This document shows, one piece after another, positions 1 through 6,714 of a DNA stretch of 9,110 bases. The DNA lies in assembly GCA_017529175.1 (NCBI GenBank), contig JAFXNX010000005.1, forward strand, positions 1-9,110, written 5' to 3'. Below the pieces are notes generated by a model. That model was not told where the DNA came from and ran no database searches. It saw only the letters and a list, made by a program, of their open reading frames with translations. The number at the start of each line of letters is the position of its first letter. Positions within the stretch are counted from its first letter, which is position 1. Position numbers and translations under genes: made by a program. The stretch comes from Clostridia bacterium. Its GTDB lineage: Bacteria; Bacillota_A; Clostridia; Oscillospirales; CAG-272.

Positions 1-2
1 TC

Positions 3-1985
3 GAAAACAGCACTCACAACATCGCGGAAAAGAGCCATGTAGAGGGCGACCTCGGGTCGCTGAAATTCGAGATGCCCGAGTTAAAGACCGACAACGAGTT
101 CAAGGCGCTGGCGATCGCTATCGACAAGATGGCAAACGACCTCAGTTCGAACGCCGAAAAGACGCTGACGGCGCAGATGCGTGCGCAGCAGGCGGAATCG
201 GAGAACGTAAGGCTCGAGGAGCGCGCGCGCGACGCCGAGAGGATCGCGTCTCTCAAGAGCTCGGTCGCGTCGCTGCTTGAAAATATGCCGTCCCTCGTTT
301 TCTCAAAGAGCGTTGAAACGGGAGAGTATCTTGCCTGCAACCACCTCTTCGCGGAATACGCGTGCAAAAACAGTCCGGAAGAAGTCGTCGGACTTACCGA
401 TCACGATATTTTCGATAAGGAAACCGCGGATCATTTCGTCAAGGACGATAAAAAGGCTGTCGAGTCCGACACTCCCTGCACGTTCATCGAAAACGTTGCG
501 GATGCCGCTGGCAACCCGAAACAGTTTAAGACCACCAAATTCAAGTTTATAGATACGACGGGTAGAAAATGCCTGCTCGGCATGTGCCTTGATATAACAG
601 AAGTCGTCGAAACGAAGAAGGAAAGCGAGAAGACTAAAGAAGCGTACGAAAAGGTACTCAGCGAGAACGTCACATATTCCAACATCGCGATGGCTCTGTC
701 TTCCGACTATTCGTATCTTTATTACGTCGACCTGAAAACGAATAAATACACGGAATTCGGTTCCGAGGTCTCAAGCCACGAGCTGTCGGAAAAAGAGACC
801 GGCGAAGATTTCTTCGTAACGAGCCGCAAAAAAGCCATGGAGATCATATACAAAGACGATCTTCAGGCGTTCCTTGACGTATTCACAAAAGAGAATATCC
901 TGAAAGCGATAGACGAAACGGGCAAGTTCGCTTATACTTACAGATTTATTCCCGACGGCGGCGAGCCGATCTACGCCAATATGAAGATCACGCGCATGGA
1001 GAACGACGCCGATCATATCGTCGTCGGAGTCAGCGACGTTGACGCTCAGATGAGGTCTCAGGAAGAAGCGGAGAGAGCTAGAGAAGAGCGCATCACGTAC
1101 GCGAGGATCATGGCGCTGTCCGGCGACTTTATATGTATTTACGCGGTCGATCCGCAGACGGGAAGCTATACCGAGTACAGCTCGACCAAAGATTATGAAG
1201 GACTCGGACTTGCAAAGACCGGCGCGGATTTCTTCAATGAGTCGAAGGCCGAGATAACGCGCGTCGTTCATCCCGAAGACGTTGAGGGACTGCAGAAAGC
1301 GCTCAACGGCGAGAAGATGATCGCCGAGATCGAAAAGAACGGAATCTTCGTATACGACTACAGACTGCTTATCGGAGGCGTTCCCGTATACGTGAGCCTT
1401 AAAGCGGCGCTTGTTGACGAGAAAGGCGGCAGGGAGCTTATTGTCGGAGTAGTTAACGTCGATACGCGCGTTAAACGCGAGCAGAAGTATGAGCACGACA
1501 TTTCCGTAGAGAGGAACAAGGCGCTGCTCGACGCCCTCACCGGAATTAAAAACAAGCAGGCTTACGCGGAAGCGGAAGCGAAGCTGAACGCGAGAATAAA
1601 CGCAGAGCCAAGTCTTAAGTTCGCGATATGCGTATTTGACGTGAACAATCTCAAGCATGTCAACGATACCGAAGGACACCAGATGGGAGATCTTCTTATC
1701 AAGAGAGCAAGCAATATGATCTGCAACATCTTCAAGCACAGCCCTGTTTACAGGGTCGGCGGCGACGAATTCGCCGTGATCGCAGAAGGGCACGACTACG
1801 ACAACATAGACGCGCTTGTCGCGACGTTTGAAGAGAGAAGCAAGAGAAATGCGAGAATGAGAGCGGTCGTTGTCGCCGCGGGTATGTCAAAATATCTGAA
1901 CGACAACTGCGTCTCCGACGTTTTCGTGCGCGCGGACGCAAAAATGTATGAAAACAAGAAATTATTGAAGGAATGCGCGCTTTAA
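3..1985 (+). CDS. PAS-PAS-PAS-GGDEF diguanylate cyclase-type signalling protein, 5' partial
   Basis: The frame is open to the window edge, so the true start lies upstream. The ATG at 72 is internal and has no ribosome binding site; residues below are numbered from it. The first residues resemble the end of a HAMP domain (EFKALAIAIDKMANDL, 9-24), so a membrane sensor half is probably missing. A charged coiled coil follows (about 25-62), then a PAS domain (about 65-180, ending in the typical DIT signature at 174-176). Next come two tandem PAS-like repeats (about 201-327 and 341-466) sharing the patterns YTE, GxDFF, the Y-x-YR strand and the ending VVGVxxVD. The catalytic GGDEF domain (about 486-632) starts DALTGIKN and has metal-binding D523 and an intact GGDEF at 563-567. 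Its expected role is synthesis of c-di-GMP from two GTP in response to a sensed signal. The RxxD inhibitory site is absent (FKHS at that position), so product feedback inhibition is not expected. The family call is strong; the ligand is unknown. Confidence 0.9.
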   Translation, partial: ENSTHNIAEKSHVEGDLGSLKFEMPELKTDNEFKALAIAIDKMANDLSSNAEKTLTAQMRAQQAESENVRLEERARDAERIASLKSSVASLLENMPSLVFSKSVETGEYLACNHLFAEYACKNSPEEVVGLTDHDIFDKETADHFVKDDKKAVESDTPCTFIENVADAAGNPKQFKTTKFKFIDTTGRKCLLGMCLDITEVVETKKESEKTKEAYEKVLSENVTYSNIAMALSSDYSYLYYVDLKTNKYTEFGSEVSSHELSEKETGEDFFVTSRKKAMEIIYKDDLQAFLDVFTKENILKAIDETGKFAYTYRFIPDGGEPIYANMKITRMENDADHIVVGVSDVDAQMRSQEEAERAREERITYARIMALSGDFICIYAVDPQTGSYTEYSSTKDYEGLGLAKTGADFFNESKAEITRVVHPEDVEGLQKALNGEKMIAEIEKNGIFVYDYRLLIGGVPVYVSLKAALVDEKGGRELIVGVVNVDTRVKREQKYEHDISVERNKALLDALTGIKNKQAYAEAEAKLNARINAEPSLKFAICVFDVNNLKHVNDTEGHQMGDLLIKRASNMICNIFKHSPVYRVGGDEFAVIAEGHDYDNIDALVATFEERSKRNARMRAVVVAAGMSKYLNDNCVSDVFVRADAKMYENKKLLKECAL

Positions 1986-1995
1986 CTCAGCGCGC
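1975..1995 (+). other. Small GC hairpin spanning the stop codon of the GGDEF gene
   Basis: GCGCGC at 1975-1980 pairs with GCGCGC at 1990-1995 around a nine-base loop that holds the TAA stop. Both arms are followed by TTT, so the nine bases GCGCGCTTT are also a direct repeat. The following T run is only three bases, which is too short for a convincing terminator. It may act as a weak pause or stability element between the two genes, or be chance in GC-rich DNA. Confidence 0.3.
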
Positions 1996-1998
1996 TTT

Positions 1999-2101
1999 GC
2001 CGGGGTCATTACTTATGGACAAAGAGTTTGTTTTTGATCTGCTCAAAAGAATTAAAATAGCTCGCACGCGTGCCGGGGAACTCCCCGGCAACGCGTGTTT
2101 T
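1999..2101 (+). promoter_or_regulatory. Candidate attenuator or RBS-masking structure at the start of the phosphorylase gene
   Basis: CACGCG (2065-2070) plus TGCCGGGG (2071-2078) pair with CCCCGGCA (2083-2090) plus CGCGTG (2092-2097), with one bulged A and an AACT loop. TTTT follows at 2097-2101 (bases 2098-2100 plus a flanking T). This has the shape of an intrinsic terminator, but it lies inside codons 17-28. The left arm GCCGGGG is duplicated at 1999-2005, which contains the only ribosome-binding-like GGGG of this gene. The right arm could therefore pair there instead (nine pairs, TTGCCGGGG with CCCCGGCAA) and hide it. Pairing is read directly; a regulatory role is inference. Confidence 0.35.
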
Positions 2102-4540
2102 CTGGGCAAAGACGAAGTGCTTTGCCTCGACAGAGAACACGGTGTCGGCAGGTATCCGTACATGGAAGACGGGCTTGTGGTCTGGCTTCGTTCAAACGGC
2201 TATATCGACGCGTGCGAGAGCGCGTTCACGATATTCCGTCAATCGAATTTCGGCGAAGGACCTCACGTCGCGTTCTTCGGCGGAATAAAACGTGAGGGCG
2301 AGTATTTCCCCGTGTCGGTGACGGGAGCTGCGCGTCAGCTCTTCGAAGAGGGTGTGGAGCGATACATCGTTTATACGCTTAAGTGCGCATACTGCATCGC
2401 CGAGACGGAGAATACCGTTTTCGCTCTTCGCATCGCCGTCGACGGAGAAAAGCATATACGCATAAGTCTTTCCGCTTACAATAAGACGGACGGAGAATCG
2501 GAGATCTATCTTGCCTCATTCATGGAGGCGCTGCTTCGCTTTGCCGAGAGCGAGACGTACTGGCAGAAGATGACGAAGTACGGAAGACGCCTCGATAACG
2601 GCTCGTTTATTCTGAAAAGCATAAACCGCTCGGAGGACGTCCTTCTCATCAACAGAGCGCGGCGCGGCGCCGCCCCGGACGAGGCGACTTACACGACGTC
2701 GCGTCAGTCGTTCATGGGCGCATCCGGCAGAACGCTTGAGAACGCCTCATCCTTGAAGCTCGGCAGAATAGTGAAGCAGTATTCCGCAACGTCGACGACG
2801 GACCTTCCGGTCGCAGCGGAAGTAATAAGGTACACGCTTCCGGCGCACGGCGGCGTGACCGAAGAATACGATATATCCGTACATCATTCGGAAGAGGACG
2901 CTGTAAGACGGAGCGACAGCGCTGCGGATGACGGATCCCTTGACGCGTACCTTGCGCGCTCCGCCGCGGCGGAATCGTCCGATTACGATAAACTCTCAAT
3001 GGAGTTCGGAGAATGGAAGACGCTCTCGCTTGACGCGGACGTTTTCGGCAAGTTTCTCAGGTGCGTTCAGAAGCAGACGTCGTTCTGCGCTCACGGAAAG
3101 AATTACGGCGGTATGTACCTCGGCATAAGAGACGTGTATCAGCAGCTTGAAGGCGCGCTTATGTGGCAGAAGGAACTCTCCCGCGAAAAGATGGTATACC
3201 CGCTCAATTTCATCATGTCAAACGGACGCCCGCCGAGAATGTTCACTTTCCCCAAAAACGATAACGATCCCTTCCCGGTAGACCTTGAAATGTATATCGA
3301 CCAGGGCGTGTGGATCATATCGACGTTTTATACATACCTTTCGTACACCGGTGACTTTTCCGTGCTCGACGAGATATGCAATTACATAGAGGCGCCGGAC
3401 GCGGAATGGTGCGACGCTCATTTCACCGGAGAGCGCACGACCGTGCTTGAGCACCTTATAAGGATCACAAGTTTTCTTCTCTCGAATATTGACGACGAGT
3501 ATACCGGATGTCTTCGCGTTCTGTTCGGAGACTGGAACGACGCCGTCGACGGCCTCGGAGCAACGTCGGACGAAGGACGCCGCTTCGGAAGCGGAGTCAC
3601 GGTCATGGCGACCTTGCAGTTCAGACAGAATCTCTATGAAATGATAGAGATCTTAAGCGCGCTCGGCGGATACGACGATCTTATCGGGGAATACCGCGCG
3701 GCGATAGATAAAATCGAGCGCGGGCTCGATAAGTACGCGATCGACATCGCGTCGGACGGCAGACGGCGTATCATCCACGGATGGGGGGACAAGGTCTCCT
3801 ACAAGGTCGGCTCGTTTTGCGATCCCGACGGCTTTGACCGTCACAGCATGACGCCGAACTCTTTCTGGGCGATTAGCGGATATATAAAGCGCGATCCCTC
3901 GCTTAAACGCGAGATCACGGAGTGCGTCGACGCCGTTTCGTCGAAGTACGGACTCAAGACCTTCGACGTTCCCTTCTCGACGAAGTCAGAGGGCGTCGGC
4001 AGAATAAAAGAGATCCTTCCCGGCACCTACGAGAACGCTTGCGCATACGTCCATTGCAGTCTTTTCGGAACGATGGCGCTGTTTGAACTCGGCGAGAGCC
4101 GCCGCGCGTGGGAGGAGATCGAAAAGTCGATCGTCATAACCCATCCGAACGCAACGCTCACCTCGTTCGTTATGCCTAACTCGTACTGCGAAAACGGGGA
4201 ATACGGGATCGACGGCGAGTCGCTCAGCGACTGGCACACCGGCTCGGGATGCGTACTGATAAAAGAAATGGTAAGATACGGATTCGGTATTTATCCGACG
4301 CTTGACGGCATCCGCATCCAGACGCCGAAGTATTTTCCGGCGAAGAGCGGAAAGATCAGCTTGAAGATCAAAAACTGCGACCTAACTCTCGTATACGAGG
4401 ACAGAGGGGAAGGAGAGCGAAGGATCGACTTCGGAGGCGCTTGCGCCGATCTCTCGCGCGACGCTCTTATGGATATCCCCGTAGCTTTCATTTCTAACGA
4501 GGCGCTTCCCGACAAGCTCACGGTAACTGTCATCGACTGA
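2015..4540 (+). CDS. GH94-type glycoside phosphorylase (cellobiose/chitobiose phosphorylase superfamily)
   Basis: The predicted cytoplasmic enzyme splits a beta-linked glucoside with inorganic phosphate to give a sugar 1-phosphate. The 841 residues match the usual 790-830 of single-domain GH94 enzymes. An N-terminal beta-sandwich (about 1-270) and linker lead into an (alpha/alpha)6 barrel (about 340-760) and a short C-terminal beta region. Visible motifs are RDVYQQ (372-377, the RDxxQ substrate motif), GDWND (505-509, D509 matching the catalytic general acid of cellobiose phosphorylase), YVHC (H680) and TGSG (742-745). The last two match the phosphate-binding histidine and loop, which favours phosphorolysis over hydrolysis. 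The ATG at 2015 is preferred: GGGGT lies eight bases upstream, whereas the in-frame ATG at 1973 overlaps the previous gene and has GAAGGA directly against it. The sequence is clearly divergent, and related clan families (such as beta-1,3-glucan phosphorylases) are possible, so the substrate is not assigned. It may be co-transcribed with the GGDEF gene, 29 bases upstream. Confidence 0.8.
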   Translation: MDKEFVFDLLKRIKIARTRAGELPGNACFLGKDEVLCLDREHGVGRYPYMEDGLVVWLRSNGYIDACESAFTIFRQSNFGEGPHVAFFGGIKREGEYFPVSVTGAARQLFEEGVERYIVYTLKCAYCIAETENTVFALRIAVDGEKHIRISLSAYNKTDGESEIYLASFMEALLRFAESETYWQKMTKYGRRLDNGSFILKSINRSEDVLLINRARRGAAPDEATYTTSRQSFMGASGRTLENASSLKLGRIVKQYSATSTTDLPVAAEVIRYTLPAHGGVTEEYDISVHHSEEDAVRRSDSAADDGSLDAYLARSAAAESSDYDKLSMEFGEWKTLSLDADVFGKFLRCVQKQTSFCAHGKNYGGMYLGIRDVYQQLEGALMWQKELSREKMVYPLNFIMSNGRPPRMFTFPKNDNDPFPVDLEMYIDQGVWIISTFYTYLSYTGDFSVLDEICNYIEAPDAEWCDAHFTGERTTVLEHLIRITSFLLSNIDDEYTGCLRVLFGDWNDAVDGLGATSDEGRRFGSGVTVMATLQFRQNLYEMIEILSALGGYDDLIGEYRAAIDKIERGLDKYAIDIASDGRRRIIHGWGDKVSYKVGSFCDPDGFDRHSMTPNSFWAISGYIKRDPSLKREITECVDAVSSKYGLKTFDVPFSTKSEGVGRIKEILPGTYENACAYVHCSLFGTMALFELGESRRAWEEIEKSIVITHPNATLTSFVMPNSYCENGEYGIDGESLSDWHTGSGCVLIKEMVRYGFGIYPTLDGIRIQTPKYFPAKSGKISLKIKNCDLTLVYEDRGEGERRIDFGGACADLSRDALMDIPVAFISNEALPDKLTVTVID

Positions 4541-4575
4541 TACTCCACCGCGGCGACTGCCGCAACAAACATAAA

Positions 4576-4607
4576 AGCGCAAGCGCGGAATGCTCCGCGC
4601 TTGCGCT
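4576..4607. terminator. Shared bidirectional intrinsic terminator between convergent units
   Basis: A perfect 14-bp GC-rich stem (4576-4589 with 4594-4607) closes on a four-base loop. On the - strand it is followed by TTTATGTTTGTT, a reasonable U-rich tail that would end the leftward operon. On the + strand the tail is ATTATGTGTT, weaker but T-rich, 35 bases after the phosphorylase stop. Its place between two converging genes fits a terminator serving both. Confidence 0.85.
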
Positions 4608-4627
4608 ATTATGTGTTACGGGTGCCA

Positions 4628-4651
4628 TCAAGGCGAAAGGAGCGGCCTTGA
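4628..4651. other. Second hairpin in the convergent gap
   Basis: TCAAGGC (4628-4634) pairs with GCCTTGA (4645-4651) around a ten-base purine-rich loop. GGCGGTTTTATTTCTTT follows on the + strand, so it could act as a back-up rightward terminator although the T run begins five bases after the stem. It lies just downstream of the stop of the leftward GGDEF gene. Moderate support only. Confidence 0.4.
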
Positions 4652-4672
4652 GGCGGTTTTATTTCTTTATCG

Positions 4673-5764
4673 TCAGTTTTCCCGCGCTCTCTTTCGTCTT
4701 TCTATTCCGTTTTCTCTATAATAGCGCGCTTTCGCATCGTACATCATCACGTCCGACTCCTTCAGCATATCGTCGACCGACTTTTTACCGTCGGCAGAAT
4801 AGCTGTAACCGATAGCGCAGTGATATTTTGTCTCGCCGACGTTGTGCTCGATGCGCTTTATCAGTTCCGCAGTTTCCGCTTCCGAGGTCTTGCGGCAAAG
4901 GATGACGAACTCGTCTCCGCCTATCCTGTAACCGTACTGCCTGCTTTTCAGAGCGCGGTGAAAGCAAAGCGCCAGCGTGAGGAGCGCTTCGTCTCCCGCG
5001 GCGTGTCCTTGCGTATCGTTGATGGTCTTCAATCCGTTCATATCGATCGATATGAGCGACGTGATCTCCTCGGGATTCTTGAGGATATCGGCGTGGTAGG
5101 CGTGTCTGTTTAGCAAGCCCGTCAGCGAGTCTTTTTTCGTCTGCTGCAATATTTCATAAACGTAGTATATGAACAGCGCTACGGCGATCGTCGAGCAGAA
5201 TATCTGAGAAAAATCGCTTCCGAAAACAAACGGAAAGACGAGACCCGAAAGAAGCGCGAAGCTGAGAAAGACAACGGGAACGATCTCCATCCACTTCTTG
5301 TTGCTTCTCTTGATAAGAAAACAAACGAGAGCGATACTGTAAAGCCCCGCCACGGCAAAGGGCAGATAACCGAGCGCGCCGCGCGAGAAGGTGTTGTCCG
5401 CTTCTATTTTGAATACGATGCCGGTGAAGATCGAAATGAAGTCGATCGCCGCAAGGATGATCGAGGGTATGAATATATACCACGTCTGTTTCTTTACCAG
5501 CGTATAGATCAGCTGTGAGATGATAAAGGGGGTCGCGCTGTAGCGGATCGCCATCAGTACGGAGCGCAGGACTCTGTATTCCGGATACGAGGCAAAATGA
5601 AACTCCACAAATACGACGACAGACAGCAAAAAGACGCCGACGATAAGGGTATACAAACGCCGGATCGTTTTTTTGTCAAGGAAAACAGTTATGTGAAGCG
5701 CTATTGCAAACGCTGACAAAACGAGCATAAGCAGCCAGTTCTGCAGTAAATACTCTTTAAACAT
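4673..5764 (-). CDS. Polytopic membrane diguanylate cyclase (GGDEF)
   Basis: Predicted 363-residue inner-membrane c-di-GMP synthase. The N-terminal half shows about seven hydrophobic segments (roughly 8-29, 36-57, 65-90, 96-118, 131-151, 160-181, 188-206), a 7TM-like sensor layout. A short linker leads straight into the GGDEF domain (about 211-355), which begins DSLTGLLNR and has the metal-site DMNGLKTIND (241-250) and an intact GGDEF at 282-286. The position of the RxxD inhibitory site reads KSRQ, so feedback inhibition is unlikely. The start is the ATG at 5764, with AAAGGA six bases upstream; an in-frame GTG at 5779 is less likely. It is the last gene of the leftward operon, 65 bases after the HD gene with no terminator between them. 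The sensed signal is unknown. The GGDEF call is secure; the exact topology is an estimate by eye. Confidence 0.9.
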   Translation of the reverse strand: MFKEYLLQNWLLMLVLSAFAIALHITVFLDKKTIRRLYTLIVGVFLLSVVVFVEFHFASYPEYRVLRSVLMAIRYSATPFIISQLIYTLVKKQTWYIFIPSIILAAIDFISIFTGIVFKIEADNTFSRGALGYLPFAVAGLYSIALVCFLIKRSNKKWMEIVPVVFLSFALLSGLVFPFVFGSDFSQIFCSTIAVALFIYYVYEILQQTKKDSLTGLLNRHAYHADILKNPEEITSLISIDMNGLKTINDTQGHAAGDEALLTLALCFHRALKSRQYGYRIGGDEFVILCRKTSEAETAELIKRIEHNVGETKYHCAIGYSYSADGKKSVDDMLKESDVMMYDAKARYYRENGIERRKRAREN

Positions 5765-5829
5765 AGGGGATCCTTTCACAGAGTCATGACAGGTTTGTGA
5801 TTCTTCGTTATTGAGAAGGGCGGGAAGAC

Positions 5830-6714
5830 TTAATGATCAAGCTCCTTTATCGCAACGCGCTTTTGAGTGATCACGAAAGGCGTGCGCTCCAGAACGGCGA
5901 CGCGGCATTCGTCCAGCACCTTCTGCATTTTTTTCGTAATGTTGACGATGCTTTCCATTATCACATGATCGTCCGTGCTCACACAGAGGACGAACTCATC
6001 GGGCGTTATCTCAAGGTCCTTTATCGCGTCGTGCCGTTTGAACTCGATCCTCTCCGTTTCACCGACATACGAATCGGAATCGTATATCAAAGCCGGGTTG
6101 CGGAGCTTTGTCACGTCGATCTCGTCCGCAAGACGGATCAGCGCCGCAAGATACGGCAGACAGAGCGTACTGCCGCGAGGCGTCTGCAGAGAGATCGGAT
6201 ACTGTTTCTCGTCCATAAGAGAGGTCTTGCGGTGTCCTCGGGAGATCTCGATAATCGCCCACAGATGTTCCTCGGACGGGATCTCGAAGAATTCGGCGTA
6301 TTTGCGGATGAAAAGCCCGGAATACTCGTTGTGAAAATCGCGTATCACGCGGGAGACGTCGTCGGCGCTGTGCGTTTCAAAATAATCTCCGAAATCTATC
6401 TCTTTCGAAAACGCCTCGTAGTCTTTTTTTGAGACGCCCATGCCGGTATCGTGAAAATAACAGCCCAACAACAATGTGTAGATCTCGTCCGCGTTCATGC
6501 GGTCGATCTGATCGCCGATCAGACGGTTGCAAAAATCGATAACGGTCAGCGAGTGCAGTTCCGTGTGATCCGTAAAAGTGGGGAAGAGGAGTTTATAGTT
6601 GGAAAGAATGTGCTGAAGACCGAAGACCGCGTCTGTAAAGTGACGGTGCAATTCGGGATCAAGCTTGCGCAAGTGGCGCTCAAGGGCGAAATCGTGCTCG
6701 TTATTCTGCGGCAT
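5830..6714 (-). CDS. HD-domain metal-dependent phosphohydrolase
   Basis: Predicted soluble 294-residue protein whose whole length looks like one HD fold. Candidate metal ligands appear in the expected order: H50/H54 in DHTELHS, the H88-D89 pair in FHDTGMG, H128, H161 in GHRK, and D197 in LADEID. HD enzymes hydrolyse phosphate esters, often in nucleotide second messengers. There is no GYP signature and no HHE-type motif, so it should not be called a c-di-GMP phosphodiesterase of the HD-GYP class. The ATG at 6714 overlaps the end of the transporter gene by 14 bases and has GGGGAGG nine bases upstream, which points to translational coupling and a matched dose of the two proteins. The region after about residue 205 is mixed alpha/beta and I do not recognise it. 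The substrate is unknown; acting on a product of the neighbouring modules is inference. Confidence 0.82.
   Translation of the reverse strand: MPQNNEHDFALERHLRKLDPELHRHFTDAVFGLQHILSNYKLLFPTFTDHTELHSLTVIDFCNRLIGDQIDRMNADEIYTLLLGCYFHDTGMGVSKKDYEAFSKEIDFGDYFETHSADDVSRVIRDFHNEYSGLFIRKYAEFFEIPSEEHLWAIIEISRGHRKTSLMDEKQYPISLQTPRGSTLCLPYLAALIRLADEIDVTKLRNPALIYDSDSYVGETERIEFKRHDAIKDLEITPDEFVLCVSTDDHVIMESIVNITKKMQKVLDECRVAVLERTPFVITQKRVAIKELDH

Noticed and set aside
771..1793. A 340-codon leftward open frame opposite the PAS-GGDEF gene
   Set aside because: It lies entirely antisense to a well-supported gene, its product matches no domain I recognise, and long antisense frames are common in GC-biased coding DNA.
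1973..2014. Longer N-terminus of the phosphorylase from the ATG at 1973
   Set aside because: The start overlaps the previous gene and the GAAGGA abuts the ATG with no usable spacing; the added residues look like read-through of the gene junction hairpin.
5833..6432. A 199-codon rightward open frame opposite the HD gene
   Set aside because: It is the mirror of a coding strand with clear HD motifs, with no recognisable fold or ribosome binding site of its own.
5830..6714. HD-GYP c-di-GMP phosphodiesterase
   Set aside because: The protein lacks the GYP motif and the HHE-type ligands of that class, although the neighbouring GGDEF gene makes the idea tempting.
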